Below are positions 1 through 5,962 of a DNA stretch of 46,468 nucleotides, in pieces (the stretch's first letter is position 1; each line of letters opens with the position of its first letter). This stretch comes from an uncultured Eubacteriales bacterium. Lineage in GTDB: Bacteria; Bacillota; Clostridia; Oscillospirales; Oscillospiraceae. Location of the stretch: positions 1 to 46,468 of the forward strand of contig UQXG01000001.1 of the NCBI GenBank assembly GCA_900544945.1, read 5' to 3'. The notes beneath the pieces were generated by a model. It was not told the DNA's origin, ran no database searches, and saw only the letters and a list, made by a program, of their open reading frames with translations. The position numbers were made by a program, and so were the translations under genes.

Positions 1-29
1 TTGGCAATGGCAATGATTTGCGTGTTCAT
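1..29 (-). CDS. Start of a ParA/Soj-like partition ATPase (partial)
   Basis: The reverse strand reads ATG at 29-27 and gives MNTQIIAIA before the window ends. A good Shine-Dalgarno (GAGGTGA) lies about seven bases upstream. ParA proteins of conjugative elements and plasmids in gut Firmicutes commonly begin with this motif followed by NQKGGVGKT, but the Walker A motif is outside the window. Only nine codons are visible, so the call rests on the N-terminal signature and on the mobile-element-like context next to the 3' end of rpsI. Confidence 0.5.
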
Positions 30-74
30 TGACTTCACCTCATTTCTAATTGTTGCTATTGCTTCTGGAAATAG

Positions 75-109
75 AAAAAGCCGCCACTTCAAAATCATAA
101 AGTGACGGC
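75..109 (-). terminator. Intrinsic terminator, minus strand
   Basis: Stem GCCGCCACTT (80-89) pairs with AAGTGACGGC (100-109). The single mispair is a T-G wobble only when read on the minus strand, and the minus transcript then runs into five U residues (complement of 75-79). It would end transcripts arriving from the rpsI side before the parA-like gene. Confidence 0.6.
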
Positions 110-143
110 CCTTTCTAACGCCGGAATCTTTTTCCCTGAAATG

Positions 144-175
144 AAAAAAGCACCCAGTTATTTGTTACTGAGTGC
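144..175 (-). terminator. Intrinsic terminator, minus strand
   Basis: Stem GCACCCAGT (150-158) pairs with ACTGAGTGC (167-175), again with one position that pairs as a G-U wobble only on the minus strand. It is followed on that strand by six U residues (144-149). It is the second of two successive minus-strand terminators upstream of the parA-like gene. Confidence 0.6.
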
Positions 176-295
176 CTGCATTAGAATCGTATTTAATTGT
201 TCAGATTTGGTCAGATTATGCCAAACCCTCCAGCGAAAAATCCGGTGTCTGAGAGTGCCAAATCACCCTCAAAAATACCCCCGAAATTGCTCTCT

Positions 296-370
296 GGTTG
301 TCCTATTTTTTAACCACTAAGGCCGTTTTTTGACCCCATTTTTGGCGGTTGTCCTATATTTAACCACTAA
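296..370. repeat. Imperfect 24-25 bp direct repeat pair
   Basis: Copies at 296-320 and 347-370 both begin GGTTGTCCTAT and end TTTAACCACTAA, differing by one substitution and one inserted T. They lie 51 bp apart in the AT-rich stretch next to rpsI. Such repeats at the tip of an integrated element can be recombinase arm-binding sites; function is inferred. Confidence 0.6.
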
Positions 371-440
371 AAATTGGGTGAAAACGGCTCTCGTTTTGCC
401 AAATTTGGTCAAACTATATCAGCCCGTTTAGGTATAAGAA

Positions 441-474
441 AACCCCGGAAAACCTTGATTTTCCGGGGTTTTTG
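441..474 (-). terminator. Terminator after rpsI (possibly bidirectional)
   Basis: A perfect 12-bp stem, AACCCCGGAAAA (441-452) with TTTTCCGGGGTT (459-470), has a CCTTGA loop. Read on the minus strand it follows the rpsI stop codon by about 33 bases and is followed by U-rich sequence; the plus strand also carries a short T run (469-473). An outer inverted repeat of about 11 bp (410-420 with 483-494) flanks it. Confidence 0.75.
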
Positions 475-503
475 AACCATTTTGATATAGTCTGAGCAGT
501 CGA

Positions 504-908
504 TTATCGCTTGCTGAACTGCGGAGCGCGACGAGCTGCTTTGAGACCGTACTTCTTTCTTTCCTTCATTCTGGGGTCACGGGTCATGAAGCCGGCGGCC
601 TTCAGAGAAGCCCGGTACTCGGGGTTCAGGGTGACCAGGGCACGGGAGATGCCGTGACGGATGGCGCCGGCCTGACCGGAAACGCCGCCGCCGGCAACGG
701 TGACAACCACGTCAACCTTGCCCAGCAGATCGGTGGTGACCAGAGGCTGACGGACGACCAGCTTCAGGGTCTCCAGACCAAAATAGTCGTCGATATCACG
801 ACCGTTGACAATGACGGAACCGGTGCCGTTCTCGTAGACGCGAACGCGGGCAACGCTGGACTTACGACGGCCGGTGCCGTAAAAATACTTCTTCTTGCTC
901 TCGTACAT
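504..908 (-). CDS. rpsI: 30S ribosomal protein S9
   Basis: The 134-residue product carries the S9 signature: N-terminal YGTGRRKSSVARVR, the GGG-SGQAGAIRHGISRAL core and the basic C-terminal tail ending in SKR, which in the family reaches toward the P-site tRNA. Length is normal. The start ATG is preceded by GGAGG. It is the second gene of the rplM-rpsI operon, 17 bases after rplM, and ends before the terminator at 441-470. The 3' end of this gene is a known integration target for conjugative elements, which matters for the element sequence that follows. Confidence 0.97.
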   Translation of the reverse strand: MYESKKKYFYGTGRRKSSVARVRVYENGTGSVIVNGRDIDDYFGLETLKLVVRQPLVTTDLLGKVDVVVTVAGGGVSGQAGAIRHGISRALVTLNPEYRASLKAAGFMTRDPRMKERKKYGLKAARRAPQFSKR

Positions 909-925
909 TCTAAGTTACCTCCAAA

Positions 926-1357
926 TTAGTCCAGGTTCCAAACTTCGGGCTTCTGGGCGGCGTGGGGATGCTCGGCACCCTTGTACAGGTGCAGGCGGGT
1001 CAGCGCGCTCTTGCCCAGGGTGTTCTTGGGCAGCATACCCTTGACGGCCAGCTCCATGGCGTAGTCGCTGCGCTGCTCCATCATGTCACGGGCCTTGGTC
1101 TCCTTCAGACCGCCGATCCAGCCGGACACACGATAGTACTTCTTCTGCTCCAGCTTCTTGCCGGTGAGAACAGCCTTGTCGGTGTTGATGATGATGACGT
1201 TGTCGCCGCAGTCAACATTGGGGGTGAAGTCAGACTTGTGCTTACCGCGCAGCAGGTTCGCGGCGGTGACGGCAGTACGACCCAGAGGCTTGCCGGCAGC
1301 GTCGATCACATACCACTTGCGGTCCAGGGTCTCCTTCTTCAGCAGAGTAGTGGACAT
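926..1357 (-). CDS. rplM: 50S ribosomal protein L13
   Basis: The 143-residue product begins MSTTLLKKETLDRKWYVIDA and contains the L13 motifs GRTAVTAANLLRGKHK, NTDKAVLTGKK and the KGMLPKNTLG segment. The start at 1357 is chosen because TCCTCC (1365-1370, i.e. GGAGGA on the sense strand) lies at normal spacing; an in-frame ATG five codons upstream would place the ribosome site inside the gene. It leads the rplM-rpsI operon and is driven by the promoter at 1436-1464. Confidence 0.97.
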   Translation of the reverse strand: MSTTLLKKETLDRKWYVIDAAGKPLGRTAVTAANLLRGKHKSDFTPNVDCGDNVIIINTDKAVLTGKKLEQKKYYRVSGWIGGLKETKARDMMEQRSDYAMELAVKGMLPKNTLGKSALTRLHLYKGAEHPHAAQKPEVWNLD

Positions 1358-1398
1358 TATGATTTCCTCCAATTGGATAAATTATTTTGACATTTTCA

Positions 1399-1430
1399 GG
1401 TGTCTGGTGTACAATGACCCCCAGAACACC
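1399..1430 (-). promoter_or_regulatory. Leader hairpin of rplM mRNA
   Basis: GGTGTCTGG (1399-1407) pairs with CCAGAACACC (1421-1430), nine base pairs with one bulged base, placed right after the predicted transcription start of rplM-rpsI. L13 leader hairpins that allow autoregulation are known in Firmicutes. Whether this one binds L13 is inference. Confidence 0.45.
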
Positions 1431-1435
1431 AGGAT

Positions 1436-1464
1436 TTTATATCACATTGGAATTCAAATGTCAA
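1436..1464 (-). promoter_or_regulatory. Consensus sigma-70 promoter of rplM-rpsI
   Basis: On the minus strand a perfect TTGACA (-35, 1464-1459) is separated by 17 bases from TATAAA (-10, 1441-1436). The predicted start lies near 1429, giving a leader of about 70 bases before rplM. Confidence 0.85.
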
Positions 1465-1511
1465 CCGCATTTTTGGGAATTTTTGCGCAGTCCGAAGAAA
1501 TCTCTCGTTTT

Positions 1512-1546
1512 CTTCCAAATGCTCACGAATCCTTCCAAATGCTCAC
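1512..1546. repeat. Tandem 15-bp direct repeats with 20-bp period
   Basis: CTTCCAAATGCTCAC occurs at 1512-1526 and again, identical, at 1532-1546. The 20-bp period puts both on nearly the same face of the helix. They lie between the divergent rplM promoter and the ttcA-like gene, so they could be operator half-sites for either; no regulator is identified. Confidence 0.6.
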
Positions 1547-1582
1547 TTGCTATTTTTCGGGATTTTAGGAGAGAATATCAGA

Positions 1583-2323
1583 ATGCAGAAACTGATGGGT
1601 CTGGTTCGCCGGTGCGTGGACGACTATAATATGATTGAAGCCGGGGACAAAATCGCGGTCGGCGTGTCCGGGGGAAAGGATTCCCTGGTGCTGCTGACCC
1701 TGCTTGCCGGACTACGGGAGTACCATAGCCAGCCCTTCCAATTGGAGGGAATCACCATTGACATGGGACTGGGGATGGACTACTCCGGGGTGCAAAAAAT
1801 GTGCGATGAGCTGGAAGTGCCCTATACCGTGGTCAAAACGGAAATCGCCCCCATTATTTTCGACCACAGGAAGGAAAAGAATCCCTGCTCCCTGTGCTCG
1901 AAAATGCGCCGGGGGGCATTGAATCAGACCCTTCTGGAGCAGGGGTTCAACAAGCTGGCTCTGGGGCATCACTATGACGATGCTGTGGAGACCTTCGTCA
2001 TGTCATTGCTGTTCGAAGGACGGATCAGCTGCTTCCAGCCGGTGACGCGGCTCGACAGAACGGGTATTACCCAGATTCGTCCCATGCTCTACATCCACGA
2101 GAAAACCGTGGACAACTTTGCCGCCCGGCAGGGTCTTCCGGTGCTGACAAACCGGTGCCCGGTGGATAAGGTGACCAAGCGGGAAGAGGTCAAGCAGCTG
2201 ATTTTCACCCTGAATCAGACCTATCCCGACCTGAAGGAGCGTATCTTCGGAGCCATGCAGCGCTATCCGCTGCCCGAGTGGGAGCCTCATGGCCGGTATA
2301 AGAGACCGAAAGAACAGGAATAA
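1583..2323 (+). CDS. ttcA: TtcA-like tRNA 2-thiocytidine synthetase
   Basis: The 246-residue protein is an ATP-pyrophosphatase of the TtcA/TilS group. SGGKDS at residues 29-34 is the PP-loop that binds ATP; C102-x-x-C105 and a third Cys at 192 (NRC) match the three iron-sulfur cluster ligands of TtcA, which thiolates C32 of certain tRNAs. GHHYDDAVET (128-137) is the second nucleotide motif. The ATG at 1583 is preferred over an upstream in-frame ATG because AGGAGAG sits just before it. It is divergent from rplM. Clostridial relatives vary in tRNA target, so the exact substrate is inferred. Confidence 0.85.
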   Translation: MQKLMGLVRRCVDDYNMIEAGDKIAVGVSGGKDSLVLLTLLAGLREYHSQPFQLEGITIDMGLGMDYSGVQKMCDELEVPYTVVKTEIAPIIFDHRKEKNPCSLCSKMRRGALNQTLLEQGFNKLALGHHYDDAVETFVMSLLFEGRISCFQPVTRLDRTGITQIRPMLYIHEKTVDNFAARQGLPVLTNRCPVDKVTKREEVKQLIFTLNQTYPDLKERIFGAMQRYPLPEWEPHGRYKRPKEQE

Positions 2324-2346
2324 TTTTCTTTTCCTGGGGCATACTT

Positions 2347-2360
2347 CCTCCGTAAGGAGG
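2347..2360 (+). promoter_or_regulatory. Ribosome-site-masking GNRA hairpin
   Basis: CCTCC (2347-2351) pairs with GGAGG (2356-2360) across a GTAA loop, a GNRA tetraloop. The GGAGG is the Shine-Dalgarno of the small gene starting at 2366. The hairpin would hide the site until it is opened, for example by ribosomes finishing the preceding gene, whose stop is 24 bases upstream. Confidence 0.5.
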
Positions 2361-2365
2361 CGGTA

Positions 2366-2629
2366 ATGATGGTAAAAGGCATTTCCCGGCAGGTGATTGT
2401 GGTGCATCCGCCGGAGCAGAAGCTCTTCGAGCAGGCCATCTTCATTCTGAAGGACGGAGCCGTGGGTCAGGGAATCACCGATGAGGCGCTATTAAAGGAA
2501 GCCCAGTGCGCCATCCGCAGTCCGGATAAATCGGCACGAAAGCATCGCCTGTACCTTTCCGGGGCGGTGTGGGCTCTGGGCGGAGCGGCGGTTACGGGGC
2601 TTGTGTGGCTGGCCACGGTGCTTCTGTAA
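2366..2629 (+). CDS. Small C-terminally anchored membrane protein
   Basis: The 87-residue product is not assigned a function. Residues 1-60 are soluble and mixed-charge (ISRQVIVVHPPEQKLFEQAI); residues 64-86 form one hydrophobic, Ala/Gly/Leu-rich segment, with no signal peptide, so it looks tail-anchored. It has a full AAGGAGG site (2354-2360) that lies in the hairpin described there. Start could be either of two adjacent ATG codons (2366 or 2369). It sits between ttcA and dusB and is probably co-transcribed with them. Confidence 0.65.
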   Translation: MMVKGISRQVIVVHPPEQKLFEQAIFILKDGAVGQGITDEALLKEAQCAIRSPDKSARKHRLYLSGAVWALGGAAVTGLVWLATVLL

Positions 2630-2642
2630 AAGAGGAATCAGA

Positions 2643-2674
2643 AGCGCGGCATCGGAAAACGCCGGTGCCGCGCT
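2643..2674 (+). other. Strong GC hairpin between small membrane gene and dusB
   Basis: AGCGCGGCA (2643-2651) pairs with TGCCGCGCT (2666-2674), with a further CGG/CCG inner stem and an AAAACG loop. No T run follows, so it is not a standard terminator. It ends 16 bases before the dusB start and may affect mRNA stability or dusB translation. Confidence 0.5.
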
Positions 2675-2690
2675 GGAAAGAGAGAAACGA

Positions 2691-3656
2691 ATGAAAATCG
2701 GAAACATACAAGTGGATAACCCGCTGTTTCTGGCTCCCATGGCCGGGGTCACGGACTGGGCTTTCCGGACAATCTGCGCCCGGCTGGGAGCCGGGGTGAC
2801 GGTGACGGAGATGGTTTCCTCCCGGGCACTATGCTATAAGGACGCGAAAAGCGCAAAGCTCCTCCGGAAAAACGAGGGAAGCGTCTGCGGAGCCCAGATC
2901 TTCGGCAACGACCCGGAGATTATGGCAAAGGGCGCAGTGCTGGCTCTGGAAATTTCCGGCTGCGATTTTATCGATATCAACATGGGCTGCCCCATGCCGA
3001 AAATCGCCGGCTCCGGAGACGGCTGCGGCCTGATGCGCACCCCGGAGCTGGCAGCGGACATCGTTCGCTCAGTTGTCCGGGCGGTGAATGTGCCGGTGAC
3101 GGTAAAATGCCGCTTAGGCTGGGACAAGGGCAGCATCAACGTGCTGGATTTTACCAAACGCATGGAGGACGCGGGAGCGGCCATGGTGGCCGTCCACGGC
3201 AGAACCCGGAGTATGCTCTATTCCGGCACCGCGGACTGGGACATGATTCATAAGGTCAAGGAGCAGCTGTCCATTCCGGTGATTGCCAACGGGGACATTA
3301 CCGATGGCCAGGCGGCGGTGCGGTGCTTGAAGCGCACGGGAGCCGACGGCCTGATGATCGGAAGAAGCACCTTCGGCGACCCCTGGATTTTTGAGGAGGT
3401 TCAGGCGGCCCTTCGTGGGGAGGCATATCCGGGAAGACCGAGTCTTGCGGACCGGGTGGCCGTGGCGCTGGAACAGTTCCGACTGTCGGAGCAGGATCAC
3501 GGGGAGCACATCGCCTGCCTGGAGGCTCGGAAGCACTTCGCCTGGTATCTGCGGGGGGTTCCCCACAGCAGCTACTATAAAAATCAGATCACATCCCTGA
3601 CCACCATGGAGGATATCTATCGGGTGGCCAAGGACGTGGTTCGGGATTTGTCATAA
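2691..3656 (+). CDS. dusB: tRNA-dihydrouridine synthase
   Basis: The 321-residue TIM-barrel flavoenzyme reduces specific uridines of tRNA to dihydrouridine. The N-terminal NPLFLAPMAGVTDWAFR, the catalytic Cys100 in NMGCP, HGRTR, NGDI and GRSTFGDPWIF motifs follow the family order. Where many homologues have GSALM after the Cys loop, this one has GCGLM. ATG 2691 gives the usual N-terminus; the upstream extension in frame has no family resemblance and runs through the hairpin. The upstream site is weak (AAAGAGAG). Subfamily B is the best guess for Firmicutes. Confidence 0.92.
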   Translation: MKIGNIQVDNPLFLAPMAGVTDWAFRTICARLGAGVTVTEMVSSRALCYKDAKSAKLLRKNEGSVCGAQIFGNDPEIMAKGAVLALEISGCDFIDINMGCPMPKIAGSGDGCGLMRTPELAADIVRSVVRAVNVPVTVKCRLGWDKGSINVLDFTKRMEDAGAAMVAVHGRTRSMLYSGTADWDMIHKVKEQLSIPVIANGDITDGQAAVRCLKRTGADGLMIGRSTFGDPWIFEEVQAALRGEAYPGRPSLADRVAVALEQFRLSEQDHGEHIACLEARKHFAWYLRGVPHSSYYKNQITSLTTMEDIYRVAKDVVRDLS

Positions 3657-3661
3657 TCATG

Positions 3662-3667
3662 TATAAT
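3662..3667 (+). promoter_or_regulatory. Candidate -10 element before the M23 gene
   Basis: A perfect TATAAT lies just after the dusB stop. The -35 region at 17 bp (GTTCGG) is poor, so promoter strength is uncertain. A start near 3674 would begin the transcript directly at the hairpin of 3676-3716. Confidence 0.4.
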
Positions 3668-3675
3668 ATAGAAGG

Positions 3676-3722
3676 CCGCTTCATATCCTAAGCCGAGAGG
3701 TGAGGATATGAGGCGGTTTTTT
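3676..3722 (+). terminator. Terminator hairpin enclosing the M23 start codon
   Basis: A 14-bp stem pairs 3676-3689 with 3703-3716, with one G-U wobble (3680 with 3712), a 13-base loop and six T residues (3717-3722). It has the form of the dusB terminator. Unusually, the right arm contains ATG 3708-3710, the start of the M23 gene, and the loop holds its GAGAGGTG ribosome site. It could act both as an attenuator and as a translation block. Confidence 0.6.
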
Positions 3723-4655
3723 ACGGCGATTTTGCTGATTTTTGCCATGGCGGTTCCGGCGGCGGGGGAGACCGTCCGCTGGGTGGATTTTGACGTGCCC
3801 TATGAATCCCTGGAATACGCCCTGAGCCAGGACATTCTGACGGCGCAGCAGGAAAAGCACATTTCCTGGATCGACAGCCTGGCTCTGGCGGGATGCCGCA
3901 CCGGGGGAAAATGCGGCCTGTCTTCGGTGAAAAAGGCGGTTTCCGATCTGAAGGGGGACAAGTCCCCGGAAGAGCTGCTGGGAGGCAATGATCGTTACTA
4001 TGACTATTACCACCGGGCCTACGAAGGGGTTCTGGGCGGTCTGGTGGGCAGCTATGCCATCGAAAAGGACGGAAAGTGGGTTCCCACCTACGGCCTGAAA
4101 GCCTTTTCGCCCATTGCCGCAGGCTATGGCTACAGTCACTATAACGATTTCGGAGCGGCTCGTTCCTTCGGCTTTCGCCGGAAGCACCTGGGAAATGACC
4201 TGATGGGCACGCTGGGAACGCCGGTGGTGGCGGTGGAGGGCGGCCTGGTGGAGGCCATGGGCTGGAACCGGTACGGGGGCTGGCGAATTGGCATCCGCTC
4301 CTTTGACAGCCGCCGCTACTATTACTATGCCCATCTGAAAAAGGACACGCCCTTTGCCCCGAACCTGCGGGAGGGGGACATTGTCCAGGCGGGAGACTTG
4401 CTGGGCTTTATGGGCAGAACCGGCTACTCCGACCGGGAAAACGTGAATAATATCGAGACGGTGCACCTGCATTTTGGCATGGAGCTGGTCTTCGAGGAAA
4501 GCCGGAAGGAGTGCGATTCGGAAATTTGGGTAAACGTCTATCCTCTGGTGCGGCTACTGTCCGCCCACCGAAGCAGTCTGAGACGAACCGGGGAGGGCTG
4601 GCAGAGAGAATATCCCTACCGGGATTTGGACATTGCGGACTATCCGGGAGGATAA
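3708..4655 (+). CDS. Secreted M23 (LytM-type) metallopeptidase
   Basis: The 315-residue protein begins with a short signal peptide (MRRFFTAILLIFAMAVPAAG). Residues 120-265 form a peptidase M23 fold: His160 and Asp164 in KHLGNDLMG and His253-x-His255 in VHLHFG are the zinc and catalytic positions. M23 enzymes cut peptidoglycan cross-bridges. The N-terminal 100 residues are not recognised, and the tail after 270 (about 45 residues) is extra. The start is supported by the signal peptide and GAGAGGTG, although it lies within a terminator stem. The protein probably acts outside the membrane on the cell wall; it precedes the pilus operon but has the same strand only. Confidence 0.85.
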   Translation: MRRFFTAILLIFAMAVPAAGETVRWVDFDVPYESLEYALSQDILTAQQEKHISWIDSLALAGCRTGGKCGLSSVKKAVSDLKGDKSPEELLGGNDRYYDYYHRAYEGVLGGLVGSYAIEKDGKWVPTYGLKAFSPIAAGYGYSHYNDFGAARSFGFRRKHLGNDLMGTLGTPVVAVEGGLVEAMGWNRYGGWRIGIRSFDSRRYYYYAHLKKDTPFAPNLREGDIVQAGDLLGFMGRTGYSDRENVNNIETVHLHFGMELVFEESRKECDSEIWVNVYPLVRLLSAHRSSLRRTGEGWQREYPYRDLDIADYPGG

Positions 4656-4667
4656 AGAAGTAGGAAA

Positions 4668-4690
4668 TTACGAAACTTTTCGTAAGTTTC
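4668..4690 (+). other. Two overlapping, mutually exclusive hairpins
   Basis: TTACGAAA (4668-4675) can pair with TTTCGTAA (4678-4685), or GAAACTT (4672-4678) can pair with AAGTTTC (4684-4690). Only one can form at a time. They follow the M23 gene by about 13 bases. No T run is present, so a terminator role is doubtful. Confidence 0.35.
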
Positions 4691-4784
4691 ACCCTGAAAA
4701 CAGTCGATTCGGAGAAATCAAGAGGCATATTAAACGATTACGGAAGGTCAAATTTGTGAAAATTGCAGAAAATCCGAAAAGCTA

Positions 4785-4812
4785 TTGAATTGACCGAAAA
4801 ACATGCTATAAT
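4785..4812 (+). promoter_or_regulatory. Promoter of the pilus operon
   Basis: TTGAAT (4785-4790), a 16-base spacer and TATAAT (4807-4812) with an extended TGC just before the -10. The predicted start is near 4819, leaving a leader of about 110 bases that is GC-rich and contains inverted sequence such as GCGGAGACAG/CCGGAGACAG direct copies (4868 and 4902). Confidence 0.7.
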
Positions 4813-4928
4813 GAAACAAAATAAAAATGGCATACGATACAATCAGGGCGGCGCGGGGCAGGCTTCCGCGGAGACAGCCTCCGTAGAGGCGCTTTCACCG
4901 CCGCCGGAGACAGAAGAGGTTAGATACC

Positions 4929-5342
4929 ATGACGGAAAAGGAACTCAGACGGCTTTCCCGGGCGGATTTGCTGGAAATGCTGGTTGACCAGAGCGTGGAG
5001 CTGGAGACGGTCAAGAAAAAGCTGGCGGCGGCAGAGGAAGCTCTGGCCAGCCGGGTAATTGAAATCAATTCCGCCGGTTCCATCGCCGAGGCGGCTCTGC
5101 GGCTGAACGGGGTTTTTGAGGCCGCCCAGGCGGCCTGTGACCAGTATGTGCAGAACATCAATCTGCTGAATGAGCGCAGTGAGATGGTTTGCCGCCGGAT
5201 GGAGCAGGAAAGCCGGGAAAAGGCGGACAGACTCCTGGAGGAGACCCGCCGGAAATGCCAGGCCATGGAGACAGGGGAGCCGGAGGCGGATTTGCCTCCG
5301 GAGAGCGTCCAGCCCCAAGAGGATTTTACATTTCGTAAGTGA
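4929..5342 (+). CDS. Coiled-coil protein of the pilus locus
   Basis: The 137-residue soluble protein has no signal peptide and is rich in Glu, Ala, Arg and Leu with heptad spacing, so it should form a coiled coil (residues about 15-45 and 70-118, separated by AGSIAEAALRLNGVF). Proteins with this central motif sit next to signal peptidase genes in related Clostridia and are sometimes labelled DNA repair proteins without evidence. Its position as first gene of the operon suggests an accessory role in pilin secretion, for example at the membrane, but the function is unknown. Confidence 0.7.
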   Translation: MTEKELRRLSRADLLEMLVDQSVELETVKKKLAAAEEALASRVIEINSAGSIAEAALRLNGVFEAAQAACDQYVQNINLLNERSEMVCRRMEQESREKADRLLEETRRKCQAMETGEPEADLPPESVQPQEDFTFRK

Positions 5343-5356
5343 GGAACCTGGTTTTT

Positions 5357-5941
5357 ATGAAGGGCAAGGTACATAAGGAAGTCCCGGAGGTCTCCATGCT
5401 CCGCAGGGAGCTGAAGCGGGAGCAATACAAGTTCCGTTACGCCGCGGTGCTGAAGAGCACGGTGTACACCCTGGTGGTGGTGGCGGCCTTCGCGGTGCTG
5501 GTGGCGACTCTGTGGATGCCGGTGCTGCAAATCTACGGCAACTCCATGACCCCTACCTTGAAGGAGGGGCAGATTGTGGTGTCCGTCAAGGGTTCCCACT
5601 TTGAAAAGGGCGATTTGGTGGCCTTTTACCTGGGCAATAAGCTGCTGGTCAAACGGGTTCTTGCCGGCCCCGGCCAGACCGTGAATATTCTGGAAGACGG
5701 AACCGTGTATGTGGACGGGCAGGAGCAGATCGAGCCCTATGTCTCCGAGAAGGCATTGGGCGAGTGCGATCTGAAAATGCCCTACCAGGTGCCCGAATCC
5801 CGGTTCTTCCTCATCGGCGACCACAGAAGCACCTCGGTGGACAGCCGCAGCAGCGCGGTCGGCTGCGTGGCGGAGGAGCAGGTGGTGGGAAAAATCGTAT
5901 TTTGTGTTTGGCCCTTTTCTGATTTCGGAAAAGTCAATTGA
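5357..5941 (+). CDS. lepB: Signal peptidase I
   Basis: The 194-residue enzyme cleaves signal peptides at the outer membrane face. One N-terminal membrane helix (about residues 30-52) is followed by the catalytic Ser63 in GNSMTPTL, the catalytic Lys99 in LLVKRVLAGPG and the box GDHRSTSVDSR. The ATG at 5357 is preferred, with GAGGAA upstream; a GTG at 5339 overlapping the previous stop is possible. It lies between the coiled-coil gene and the adhesin gene, so it is probably dedicated to pilin and adhesin precursors. Confidence 0.9.
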   Translation: MKGKVHKEVPEVSMLRRELKREQYKFRYAAVLKSTVYTLVVVAAFAVLVATLWMPVLQIYGNSMTPTLKEGQIVVSVKGSHFEKGDLVAFYLGNKLLVKRVLAGPGQTVNILEDGTVYVDGQEQIEPYVSEKALGECDLKMPYQVPESRFFLIGDHRSTSVDSRSSAVGCVAEEQVVGKIVFCVWPFSDFGKVN

Positions 5942-5962
5942 TGACTGCGGGAGAGAAGACCT

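Larger units (their letters stand above)
30..440. other. Non-coding end of a probable integrated mobile element
   Basis: This stretch between the parA-like start and the rpsI terminator holds no convincing gene. It is visibly more AT-rich than the neighbouring ribosomal genes. It contains two minus-strand terminator hairpins, a 24-25 bp direct repeat pair (296-320 and 347-370), and a second imperfect pair beginning ATTTGGTCA (205-228 and 403-425). Conjugative elements of Firmicutes are known to insert at the 3' end of rpsI; the repeats may be integrase arm sites. The element identity is inference. Confidence 0.4.

Noticed and set aside
102..320. 72-residue plus-strand reading frame beside the parA-like gene
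   Set aside because: It runs through two terminator hairpins and the direct repeats, has no ribosome site and no family resemblance.
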